Assembly (NCBI RefSeq): GCF_000340795.1
Contig: NC_020294.1
Location: 434,001-498,000 of the forward strand
DNA: 64,000 bases
Source of the DNA: Candidatus Kinetoplastibacterium desouzaii TCC079E
GTDB taxonomy: Bacteria; Pseudomonadota; Gammaproteobacteria; Burkholderiales; Burkholderiaceae_B
Direction of reading: 5' to 3'
Numbering within the stretch: position 1 is the stretch's first letter; every line of letters starts with the position of its first letter. The position numbers and the translations under genes are program-made. A model generated the notes under the pieces. The model saw nothing but the letters and a program-made list of their open reading frames with translations. It searched no databases and had not been told where the DNA came from. Below, piece after piece: positions 40,903 to 49,278 of the stretch.

Positions 40903-41187
40903 TTATTTTGATACATTAACACGTTCTCTTAATTCCTTACCTGCTCTAAAAACCGGAACCTTTCTATCTGATAAAGATACTACATCACCAGATTTAGGAT
41001 TACGAGCAGTTCTAGATTTTCTTTGAGAAACTGAAAAACTACCGAATCCGCGAATTTCTACTCTTCTATCTAGAAGAATAGAATCCTCTAATGAAGAAAA
41101 GATGGTTCTTATAACACTTTCGATATCCTTTAAAGTGAAATCAGGAAAACGAGCAGCTAACCTATCTATCAAATCCAATCTAGTCAC
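40903..41187 (-). CDS. ihfB: Integration host factor beta subunit
   Basis: IHF-beta forms a DNA-bending heterodimer with IHF-alpha. The 94-residue protein has the HU/IHF fold with the DNA-intercalating arm EIRGFGSFSVSQRKSRTARNPKSGDVV and begins MTRLDLIDRLAARFPDFT. The start is GTG at 41185-41187, five bases after the rpsA stop, with only a weak ribosome binding site, so translation is probably coupled to rpsA. Confidence 0.96.
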   Translation of the reverse strand: MTRLDLIDRLAARFPDFTLKDIESVIRTIFSSLEDSILLDRRVEIRGFGSFSVSQRKSRTARNPKSGDVVSLSDRKVPVFRAGKELRERVNVSK

Positions 41188-41192
41188 AATAA

Positions 41193-42905
41193 CTAACCAT
41201 CATTACGTTGTTGATCCAATTTTTCTTTCAATAAAGCACCAAGATTTGTTGTTCCTGATGAAGCACTAGCATCAGACATTCTTTGTATAGTCTCAGCCGC
41301 TTCAACATTATCACGTGCTTTAATAGACAATTGAATAGAACGAGATTTTCTATCTATATTTAAAATCATGACTTCAATATTGTCAGAAACTTTTAAAACA
41401 CTAGTAGCATCCTCAACTTTTCCAGATGATATTTCTGAAGCTCTTAAATAACCCTCAACATCAGAATCCAGAACAACTACAGCGCCTTTAGGCTCAACTG
41501 ATTTTACAATACCATTAATAGATGATCCTTTATCATGAGACGAAATGAAATTCTGAAATGGATCATTCTCTAATTGTTTAACACCTAAAGAAATACGTTC
41601 CTTAGCTGTATCTATTCCTAGAACAATAGCTTCTATTTCATCATTCTTCTTAAGAGAACGTACGATTTCTTCTCCAGTATCAGTCCAAGAAAGATCTGAA
41701 AGATGAACTAAACCGTCAATTCCACCAGGCAAACCAACAAAAACACCAAAATCTGTAATAGACTTGATAGCTCCTTTGACTTTATCACCCTTCTTGAAAT
41801 TTATAGCAAATTCTTCCCATGGATTAACTTTACACTGCTTCATACCTAGAGAAATACGACGACGATCCTCATCTATTTCCAACACCATTATCTCTACTTC
41901 ATCTCCTAAAGTTACTACTTTACGAGGATCTACATTCTTATTAGTCCAATCCATTTCTGAAACATGAACCAATCCTTCTATTCCAGATTCAACCTCTACA
42001 AAAGCACCGTAATCTGTCAAGTTAGTAACCTTACCAAATAATCTAGTTCCATGAGGATAACGACGGGCAAGATCTACCCATGGATCTTCTCCTAACTGTT
42101 TAACACCCAAAGAAACTCTATTTTTTTCTTGATCAAACTTCAATACTTTAGCTTCTATTTCTTGACAAACTTGTAATACTTCAGATGGATGTCTAACACG
42201 ACGCCAAGCCATATCTGTTATATGCAACAAACCATCAACACCACCAAGATCTATAAAAGCACCATAATCTGTAATGTTTTTTACAACTCCCTTGACAACT
42301 GCACCTTCATATAAATTATCTAATAATTTTTGGCGCTCTTCACCCATACTTGCTTCAAGAACTTGTCTTCTAGATAAGACTACATTATTTCTCTTTCTAT
42401 CAAGCTTTATAACTTTAAACTCCATAGTTTTACCTTCATATGGAGTAGTATCCTTAACAGGACGCAAATCAACCAAAGATCCAGGAAGAAAAGCTCTAAT
42501 ACCATTAGTCATTACAGTTAGACCACCTTTAACCTTTCCTGTAATAGTTCCAGTAATTAATTCACCGCTTTCTAAAGCTTGTTCCAATTTTAACCAAGCT
42601 GATAGTCTTTTTGCTCTATCTCTTGATAAAATAGTATCACCATAACCATTTTCTAAAGAATCTATGGCTACAGATACAAAATCTCCTTTATTAACTTCTA
42701 TATTACCCTGATCATCTAAAAACTCTTCTAAAGGAATTAATGCTTCTGACTTAAGACCAGCATTAACAACAACAAAATTATGATCTATTTTTACAACTTC
42801 AGCACTAATTACTTCTCCAGACTTCATGTCTTGTTTTTTTAGACTTTCTGCAAACAAATCTGCAAAACTTTCTCCGCTATTAGCGTTCGATGAAAATAAT
42901 GACAT
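41193..42905 (-). CDS. rpsA: 30S ribosomal protein S1
   Basis: S1 unfolds mRNA on the 30S subunit. The 570-residue protein contains six S1 repeats; repeats 3-6 show the typical VxxITDYGAFVDLG-like pattern ([77 protein letters not shown]). The start is ATG 42903-42905. It follows cmk after 93 bases, as in most proteobacteria. The leader has two hairpins and only a weak Shine-Dalgarno sequence, as expected for a gene whose product may control its own translation. Confidence 0.97.
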   Translation of the reverse strand: MSLFSSNANSGESFADLFAESLKKQDMKSGEVISAEVVKIDHNFVVVNAGLKSEALIPLEEFLDDQGNIEVNKGDFVSVAIDSLENGYGDTILSRDRAKRLSAWLKLEQALESGELITGTITGKVKGGLTVMTNGIRAFLPGSLVDLRPVKDTTPYEGKTMEFKVIKLDRKRNNVVLSRRQVLEASMGEERQKLLDNLYEGAVVKGVVKNITDYGAFIDLGGVDGLLHITDMAWRRVRHPSEVLQVCQEIEAKVLKFDQEKNRVSLGVKQLGEDPWVDLARRYPHGTRLFGKVTNLTDYGAFVEVESGIEGLVHVSEMDWTNKNVDPRKVVTLGDEVEIMVLEIDEDRRRISLGMKQCKVNPWEEFAINFKKGDKVKGAIKSITDFGVFVGLPGGIDGLVHLSDLSWTDTGEEIVRSLKKNDEIEAIVLGIDTAKERISLGVKQLENDPFQNFISSHDKGSSINGIVKSVEPKGAVVVLDSDVEGYLRASEISSGKVEDATSVLKVSDNIEVMILNIDRKSRSIQLSIKARDNVEAAETIQRMSDASASSGTTNLGALLKEKLDQQRNDG

Positions 42906-42922
42906 AGGAGTATTAATCCATT

Positions 42923-42964
42923 TGGTTTAAAAACCACAATACACACCAATAATTAATATTGGTG
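42923..42964 (-). promoter_or_regulatory. Two hairpins in the rpsA leader
   Basis: Reading toward rpsA on the minus strand: arms 42964-42957 and 42951-42944 form an 8-bp stem (CACCAATA/TATTGGTG) with a 5-base loop; after seven bases a 6-bp stem (TGGTTT/AAACCA) spans 42936-42923; then 17 bases lead to the ATG. E. coli rpsA has a structured leader bound by S1 itself; this could be the equivalent. Confidence 0.45.
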
Positions 42965-42998
42965 GAGTTAAAAAACTACCGAATATATAAATATATAA

Positions 42999-43670
42999 TC
43001 AGCAGAGCCTATTTTTCCATAAATTCAATATCACATTAACTGTTTCATTATCTGTTATATAAGAATTATCTAAAATATAAGCATCTGAATCAGGAATAAG
43101 AGGTGATACTAAACGCTCGGAATCTCTTAAATCTCTCTCAAGTATAGCACATCTGAGGTTGCCCATATTAACAGAGACTTTATCATCTATCAACTGTTTA
43201 TAACGTCTTTCCACTCTAATATCAATATTTGCTGTTAAAAAAATTTTTAAACTAGCAAAAGGAAAAACTACAGCCCCCATATCTCTACCATCTGCAATTA
43301 AACCAGGCGGTTCTAAAAAACTTCTCTGAATATCAAGTAGTGCATGACGAACATCTTTATTAGCAGATATAATAGAAGCAGTATGTCCTACTTCCTCACT
43401 TCTAATATCATGACTTACATCTACACCATCAATAAAAATCTTCTTATTAATAAATGAAAATTCTATTTCTCTTGCTATATCTACTATTGAATTAATATCA
43501 ACCAAAGAAACTTTTCTGAGAATAATATAAAAAGCCAATGATCTATATATAGCACCAGAATCTAAAATTGACCAACCAAGAACATCTGACAACTTTCTAG
43601 CAATAGTACCTTTACCAGATGCTGTAGGACCGTCAATGGTTATTACAGGGACATTTTTCTTAATACTCAA
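42999..43670 (-). CDS. cmk: Cytidylate kinase
   Basis: Cmk phosphorylates CMP and dCMP. The 223-residue protein has the P-loop ITIDGPTASGKGTIARKL near residues 10-27, LDSGAIYRSLAF, and the substrate-binding segment LIADGRDMGAVVFP. The lid region RRYKQL and RDLRDSERLVSPL is intact. The start is TTG 43668-43670 with GGTG five bases upstream; no ATG or GTG occurs before the P-loop. It lies between aroA and rpsA. Confidence 0.96.
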   Translation of the reverse strand: MSIKKNVPVITIDGPTASGKGTIARKLSDVLGWSILDSGAIYRSLAFYIILRKVSLVDINSIVDIAREIEFSFINKKIFIDGVDVSHDIRSEEVGHTASIISANKDVRHALLDIQRSFLEPPGLIADGRDMGAVVFPFASLKIFLTANIDIRVERRYKQLIDDKVSVNMGNLRCAILERDLRDSERLVSPLIPDSDAYILDNSYITDNETVNVILNLWKNRLC

Positions 43671-43701
43671 AATACACCAATACTATTCATGAAAGATAAA
43701 A

Positions 43702-45033
43702 TCATTTTATATAAGCAATCTTATTAAAAACATCAAAATAATCAGGAAATGTTTTATTTATGCAAGAAGGATCCATAATACGAACATCTGTTTTCCCAAA
43801 AGATGATAAAGAAAAACACATTGCCATTCTATGATCATTCCATGTGTCTATAGAGACTTGTCTTGGCCAAAGATTATATTCTATTGGATCAATAGATAAC
43901 CAATCATCACCAGATTCAACCTGAACTCCAAACTTAGAAAGTTCAGTTTTCATAGCTAATATTCTATCAGTTTCTTTTACTCTCCAACTAGCTATATTGC
44001 GCAAATAACATTTATTATCAGCATACAAAGCTAAAACAGCTGCTGTCATTGCGGCATCAGGTATTGTATTAAAATCTATATCAAATGCTTTTAATTTTTC
44101 TCCATTTTGAACACAAATTCCGCTAGATTCAATTTTATTGCTAAAAATATTAATTTTAGCTCCCATTAATTGCAAAATCTTAGTAAAATTTACATCACCT
44201 TGAATACTATCTAAACCTACACCGTTTACAGTTAATGGACCACCAGCAATAGCACCTAATCCCAAAAAATAAGAAGCTGAAGAAGCATCTCCTTCAATAA
44301 ATATTTCTTTAGGACTCTTATAAAAATCTTTAGAATCTATAAAGAATTTATTATCACTCAATTTCTTTACAGAGACACCAAATTTTTTCATAAGATTTAA
44401 TGTAATATCTATATAAGGTTTGGAAATTAAATTTCCTTCAACTTCTATAGTCAAAGATTGATTAATCTTCCTAGTAAAAACAGGAGCTGCCATCAGTAAA
44501 GAAGTTAAGAATTGACTAGAAACAGAACCTTTTATGGAAACTAAATTTATATTATTTGTTTGAAAAGCTCCGATGCTTACAGGTGGGTAACCTATATCTC
44601 CAAGATAATTTATATTACAACCTAACTGTCTTAAAGCATCTACTAAGTCACCAATTGGACGTTCATGCATTCTTTGAATGCCTGATAAATTATAAGTTCC
44701 ATCCATAAAAGATAAAGCAGCTAATAATGGACGAAAAGCAGTTCCAGCATTACCTAAAAATAAATTTAAATTCCTATTATTTAAATTTCCTTCACTTATA
44801 ATCTCTACAACATTATCTGATGTATTATTAATCTGAATTCCTAACTTATTTAAGGAATCTATCATAACACTAGTATCATCAGAATTTAATAATCCGTTAA
44901 TTTTAGTAACACCTGGTGATAAAGCAGCTAATAATAGAACTCTATTGGAAATACTTTTAGACCCAGGAAGCGTTATACTTCCATGGGCCTTGCAATATTT
45001 AGGCAAATCTAGATAAGCTATTTTTTCATTCAT
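43702..45033 (-). CDS. aroA: 5-enolpyruvylshikimate-3-phosphate synthase
   Basis: AroA makes EPSP from shikimate 3-phosphate and PEP on the route to chorismate. The 443-residue protein contains the PEP-binding GSKSISNRVLLLAALS near residues 24-39, LFLGNAGTAFRPLLAAL, and the C-terminal catalytic DAAMTAAVLALYA and WRVKETDRILAM. GNAGTAxRP is the class I type. It is 5 bases downstream of tyrA, in the same long operon. Confidence 0.97.
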   Translation of the reverse strand: MNEKIAYLDLPKYCKAHGSITLPGSKSISNRVLLLAALSPGVTKINGLLNSDDTSVMIDSLNKLGIQINNTSDNVVEIISEGNLNNRNLNLFLGNAGTAFRPLLAALSFMDGTYNLSGIQRMHERPIGDLVDALRQLGCNINYLGDIGYPPVSIGAFQTNNINLVSIKGSVSSQFLTSLLMAAPVFTRKINQSLTIEVEGNLISKPYIDITLNLMKKFGVSVKKLSDNKFFIDSKDFYKSPKEIFIEGDASSASYFLGLGAIAGGPLTVNGVGLDSIQGDVNFTKILQLMGAKINIFSNKIESSGICVQNGEKLKAFDIDFNTIPDAAMTAAVLALYADNKCYLRNIASWRVKETDRILAMKTELSKFGVQVESGDDWLSIDPIEYNLWPRQVSIDTWNDHRMAMCFSLSSFGKTDVRIMDPSCINKTFPDYFDVFNKIAYIK

Positions 45034-45038
45034 AAAAT

Positions 45039-45929
45039 TTATTCCTTAAACCAAGCAAGACGAGCAGAAGAAGATTTTTCTAAAATTGTTTGTATAGTTT
45101 CTTGATCATCTTTATCTAGAGCTTCCTTAGCTCTTAAAATCATTTCTAAAACTCCATCCAATTCATCATTTATAAATTTTTTGTTTGCAAAAAATATATC
45201 TTTCCACATACCAGGAGATCCAGCAGAAATTCTAGTAAAATCTCTAAAACCAGAACCAGCTAGAGATAATTTAAGATCAACGTTATCAGAAGATGCAATA
45301 TATGACATATACATAAACGATAAGAAATGAGGCAAATGACTAACAGATGCAAAAATACAATCATGATCAGTAGGACTCATGCTAATAACATTAGCTCCAC
45401 AAGCGACCCAAAAAGAATTAATGATATCAAGATTTTCTTTAGAATTTTCTTTCAATGGAGTAAGAATAACATTTTGCTTATTAAATAAGTCTGGTATAGC
45501 TGACTCTGGACCAGCTTTCTCTAAACCAGCTATAGGATGACCAGGAATAAATTGACTAACTCTATCACCCAAAACTGAATAAGCGGCATTAACAATATCC
45601 AATTTTGTACTACCTACATCTGTAATAATAGTATTATTCAGAAGATAAGGTTCTATAGAACAAAGAATATCATATGTATAACTAACAGGAGTGGATAAAA
45701 ATATAAGATTAGATTTCTTAGTTGCGCTCTCAATAGAATCATACTCATCAATTAAACCTAATCTTTTAGCCATTTTTAAATTGTCAATTTTACTATCAAT
45801 ACCTATTATAATACCTTTATATCCAGATTTCTTTAATGCCAAGGCAAAAGATCCGCCTATTAAACCAACACCAACAATTGTTACAACTGAAACATTATGA
45901 AAATTAAAACCAGGAGAATTTATAAGCAT
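45039..45929 (-). CDS. tyrA: Prephenate dehydrogenase
   Basis: This NAD-dependent enzyme turns prephenate into 4-hydroxyphenylpyruvate, the tyrosine precursor. The nucleotide-binding motif IVGVGLIGGSFALALKKSG is near residues 18-36, and the catalytic-domain segments TDVGSTKLDIV, FIPGHPIAGLEKAGPESA and SHLPHFLSFMY are intact. The 296-residue length is that of a monofunctional enzyme without an ACT domain, so no allosteric tyrosine site is seen. It begins 9 bases after hisC. Confidence 0.95.
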   Translation of the reverse strand: MLINSPGFNFHNVSVVTIVGVGLIGGSFALALKKSGYKGIIIGIDSKIDNLKMAKRLGLIDEYDSIESATKKSNLIFLSTPVSYTYDILCSIEPYLLNNTIITDVGSTKLDIVNAAYSVLGDRVSQFIPGHPIAGLEKAGPESAIPDLFNKQNVILTPLKENSKENLDIINSFWVACGANVISMSPTDHDCIFASVSHLPHFLSFMYMSYIASSDNVDLKLSLAGSGFRDFTRISAGSPGMWKDIFFANKKFINDELDGVLEMILRAKEALDKDDQETIQTILEKSSSARLAWFKE

Positions 45930-45938
45930 AAAAATGTT

Positions 45939-47060
45939 CTATATTAATCTAACAATATCACTCAATGAATCAAAAAATAAAGAATTTTCTAAAGAATTTC
46001 CTATACTTATTCTTAACCATCCTGATAAATTATAATTATCAACAGGACGAACAATAATTCCTCTTTTTAATAATTCAAAATTAACTTTATTAGAGTCACC
46101 CACGTTAACCAAAATAAAATTACCAAAACTAGGAATATATTTAAAACCTAGAGAGTCAAAAAAATTATAAAATCTTTCTTTCTCCTTTTTGTTTAAATAA
46201 CAACTCTTATCTAAAAAATCTTGATCTTTTAATGCTTCAATTGCAGCCAATTGCGCAAAACAATTAACATTGAAAGGCTGTCTGACTCTATTAATAAAAT
46301 TAGCTATATTAGGATTTGAAACAGAAAATCCAACACGTAAGCCTGCAAGACCATAAGCTTTTGAAAAAGTACGAGTTACTATCAAATTAGGATATTTTTC
46401 TATCAATGAAAAACTGTTAAACTTATCACACTCATCTAAATATTCTGTATAAGCTTCATCTAATACTACAATCAATTTGCTGCCATAGTTATTATAAACA
46501 CTATCTAAAAAAACTATAAGATCAGACTTTTTTATAAAAGTACCTGTAGGATTATTAGGATTAGCAATAAAAATTAATCTAGAGTTATCGGTGATAGATT
46601 TATAAAATAAATTCAAATCATGCCCATAATTACTCGATGGAACTTCAATATGACTAGCCCCTCTAGCTTGAGTAGCAATTTTATACACAGCAAATGAATA
46701 TTCTGAATATATGGCAGATGAATTACCATCCAAGAATGTCATAGCAATAAGTTCTAAGATATCATTTGATCCATTACCTAATACTATACTCTCTACAGGA
46801 ATAGAGTATTTTTCTGATAAAACAAGTTTTAAATCAAACCCATTAGCATCTGGATATCTATATATGATATCCTTTGCCTTAGATAAAGCACTCACAACTC
46901 TTTCAGAGACACCAAGAGAGTTTTCATTAGATGCAAGTTTTACTATAGAAGCAGACTCTATACCAAACTCTCTTGCTAATTCATTTATTGGTTTACCTGA
47001 TTGATATGGAGAAATTTTCTTTATATACTCAGGCAATAATAATTGATTATTAATATCCAT
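45939..47060 (-). CDS. hisC: Histidinol-phosphate/aromatic aminotransferase
   Basis: This PLP-dependent aminotransferase of fold type I has 373 residues. The cofactor lysine is in TRTFSKAYGLAGLRVGF, and NPNNPTGTFI, VVLDEAYTEY and the C-terminal RPVDNYNLSGWLRISIGN are conserved. In Alcaligenaceae a hisC copy lies between tyrA and pheA, and enzymes of this type can transaminate aromatic 2-oxo acids as well as imidazoleacetol phosphate. In this operon an aromatic role is likely, but the sequence does not decide it. Confidence 0.9.
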   Translation of the reverse strand: MDINNQLLLPEYIKKISPYQSGKPINELAREFGIESASIVKLASNENSLGVSERVVSALSKAKDIIYRYPDANGFDLKLVLSEKYSIPVESIVLGNGSNDILELIAMTFLDGNSSAIYSEYSFAVYKIATQARGASHIEVPSSNYGHDLNLFYKSITDNSRLIFIANPNNPTGTFIKKSDLIVFLDSVYNNYGSKLIVVLDEAYTEYLDECDKFNSFSLIEKYPNLIVTRTFSKAYGLAGLRVGFSVSNPNIANFINRVRQPFNVNCFAQLAAIEALKDQDFLDKSCYLNKKEKERFYNFFDSLGFKYIPSFGNFILVNVGDSNKVNFELLKRGIIVRPVDNYNLSGWLRISIGNSLENSLFFDSLSDIVRLI

Positions 47061-47067
47061 AATTTAC

Positions 47068-48153
47068 TCACTGTGCAGGATAAGAACCTAAATTTTTAAA
47101 AAATGCTACCTGAGTTTTTATTAACTCTAGAGCTCTTGAAACATTAGTTTCTTTTTGATGTCCAATAATATCAACATAAAAATAATATTCCCACTGTCCA
47201 GTTCTAGCTGGTCTAGATTCAAATCTAGTCATAGAAACTTTATGTATAGCAAAAGGTTTTAACATCTCATAAACAGCGCAAGCTTTGTTAGGAACCGCTA
47301 AAATCAAACTAGTTTTATCATTACCACTAGGTGATGATTCTATATTACCAATAGCAAGAAAACGAGTTCTATTATTAATATCATCCTGTATATTAGAATA
47401 TACAGGCCTTAATCCCCAAGATTCAGCGGCAATCATACCTGCTATTGCAGCAAAATCTTCACTTTTAGAAGCGATATGAGCTGCTTCTGAATTACTAGAA
47501 GTAGAAACTCTCTCAAGATTAGGATAATGTTTATTTAACCATTCTTGACATTGGGCCAAGGCTTGAGGATGAGCTGTAATTTTTTTAATTCCATTCATAT
47601 TCCCACTTTTAGTTAACAAACAATGCTTTATAATTAAGGATCTTTCCCCTATTATTTTCAAATTAGAATTAAGAAAAAGATCAAGACTCCTATTAACTGC
47701 ACCTTCAATTGAGTTTTCTATAGGAACCATGCCTACATCAGCCCTGCCAGACTCAATCGCATGAAACACCTCATCGAAAGATGTACATTGGACATTATTA
47801 ACTGATCTACCAAAATGTTCAAAAGCAGCTTGTTCAGAAAAAGAACCTTTAGGACCTAAATAAGCTACTTGCATAGAACGTTCCAAATCCCTGCAAGCTG
47901 ATATTATTTCTTTCCAAACATGTTCTATAGCAGAAGTCTGAAAAGGACCAGTATTAATTCTTTGCAATTTTTCTATAATCTGTGATTCTCTTTCCGGCTT
48001 AATAACTGAATCATCAAGATTGACAGAATGTTTTATTTTGCCTATTTCAACTACTATTTCAGACCTTCTATTTAATGTTTCTAAAATCTTCCTATCTAAT
48101 TCATCTATCAAATTTCTTAAAGGCAATAATTTAGAATATAATTCATCATCCAT
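47068..48153 (-). CDS. pheA: Chorismate mutase/prephenate dehydratase (P-protein)
   Basis: PheA converts chorismate through prephenate to phenylpyruvate. An N-terminal chorismate mutase (LRNLIDELDRKILETLNRRSE), a prephenate dehydratase (VAYLGPKGSFSEQAA, the catalytic TRF in NNRTRFLAIG) and a C-terminal ACT domain with ESRP are present. I start at ATG 48151-48153 (MDDELYSKLLPLR), overlapping serC by 8 bases, rather than the upstream TTG; this gives 361 residues. In the ACT domain the Gly of the GAL(V) phenylalanine-binding motif is Cys: PNKACAVYEM, codon TGC at 47278-47280. This is expected to weaken feedback inhibition. Confidence 0.96.
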   Translation of the reverse strand: MDDELYSKLLPLRNLIDELDRKILETLNRRSEIVVEIGKIKHSVNLDDSVIKPERESQIIEKLQRINTGPFQTSAIEHVWKEIISACRDLERSMQVAYLGPKGSFSEQAAFEHFGRSVNNVQCTSFDEVFHAIESGRADVGMVPIENSIEGAVNRSLDLFLNSNLKIIGERSLIIKHCLLTKSGNMNGIKKITAHPQALAQCQEWLNKHYPNLERVSTSSNSEAAHIASKSEDFAAIAGMIAAESWGLRPVYSNIQDDINNRTRFLAIGNIESSPSGNDKTSLILAVPNKACAVYEMLKPFAIHKVSMTRFESRPARTGQWEYYFYVDIIGHQKETNVSRALELIKTQVAFFKNLGSYPAQ

Positions 48154-49273
48154 AAACACGCTCAAATTCTCTCATATAGTTAATCAAAGACTGGACAGCA
48201 GACATAGGCATAGAATTATAAATAGAAGCTCTCATTCCTCCTACACTTCTATGCCCATTTAAATTTATAAAACCAGATTCTTCTGCTTCAGATAAAAAAA
48301 TATCATTTAAACATGCATCATGTAATACGAAGGGAATATTTACCTTAGACCTTACACTAGTTTCAACATTATTATTATAAAAATCAGTAGAGTCTATGTA
48401 ATTGTAAATAGTTTCTGATTTTTGATAATTTTCTTCAGCTACAGATTGTAATCCTCCTTTAAATTTTAACCATTTAAACATTAAACCAGCAACATAAATA
48501 GCAAAAATAGGAGGTGTACTATATAAAGAATTTGTTTTTGCAAGATTTGTATAATTAAAAGAAGAAGGACATATAGAAGAATAAAAACCCAACAAATCTT
48601 TTTTTATAATTACTAAGGTCAAACCAGCTATTCCTAAGTTTTTTTGAGCACAAGCAAATATTATTCCAACTTTTTCTATAAACATAGGTCTAGTTAATAA
48701 ATTAGAAGAAGCATCTACAACTAACTCAGAATCCACAGAGTAATCTAATAAATTCGGCCACTCACAAAATTCAATACCATCTATAGTTTCATTACTGCAT
48801 AAATACACATAAGACGATACCTTACTAAAATCCCAAGTTTCTAAAGAAGGCATCCATCTACGTGGATTATAAAGATTACCATTTTTACTGTATAAACTAT
48901 TATTATCAGCAATTACACGAACATTTCCATATTTTTTAGATTCTCGGAAAGATACATCAGACCAATGTCCTGATACTATAAAATCAGCGTTTCTCTTGCT
49001 TGTTCTTTCTATAAGATTCATTGGAATAAAAGAATTAGCTGCATGACCACCAGCATGTGAAAATATAACTGCATAATCAGAAGACAAATTCAACAAATCA
49101 CGCAGGTCTTTCTCTGCTTCATAACAAATATCAGCAAAATAATTGCTGCGATGACTCATCTCTAATACTGATATGCCTTTATTATCCCAACTCATTAACT
49201 CAGAAGAAATTTTCTCCAGCACCATTCTAGGCAAGGTTGCAGGACCAGAGGAAAAATTCCAAATTTGAGACAT
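48146..49273 (-). CDS. serC: Phosphoserine aminotransferase
   Basis: SerC makes phosphoserine and also acts in pyridoxal phosphate synthesis. The protein starts MSQIWNFSSGPATLPRMVLE, has the GHAANSF cofactor region, the PLP lysine in ACAQKNLGIAGLTLVI near residue 195, and the C-terminal GHRSVGGMRASIYNSM. The length of 375 residues is slightly above average. It is five bases downstream of gyrA and overlaps pheA by 8 bases. Confidence 0.96.
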   Translation of the reverse strand: MSQIWNFSSGPATLPRMVLEKISSELMSWDNKGISVLEMSHRSNYFADICYEAEKDLRDLLNLSSDYAVIFSHAGGHAANSFIPMNLIERTSKRNADFIVSGHWSDVSFRESKKYGNVRVIADNNSLYSKNGNLYNPRRWMPSLETWDFSKVSSYVYLCSNETIDGIEFCEWPNLLDYSVDSELVVDASSNLLTRPMFIEKVGIIFACAQKNLGIAGLTLVIIKKDLLGFYSSICPSSFNYTNLAKTNSLYSTPPIFAIYVAGLMFKWLKFKGGLQSVAEENYQKSETIYNYIDSTDFYNNNVETSVRSKVNIPFVLHDACLNDIFLSEAEESGFINLNGHRSVGGMRASIYNSMPMSAVQSLINYMREFERVYG

Positions 49274-49278
49274 ATTAT

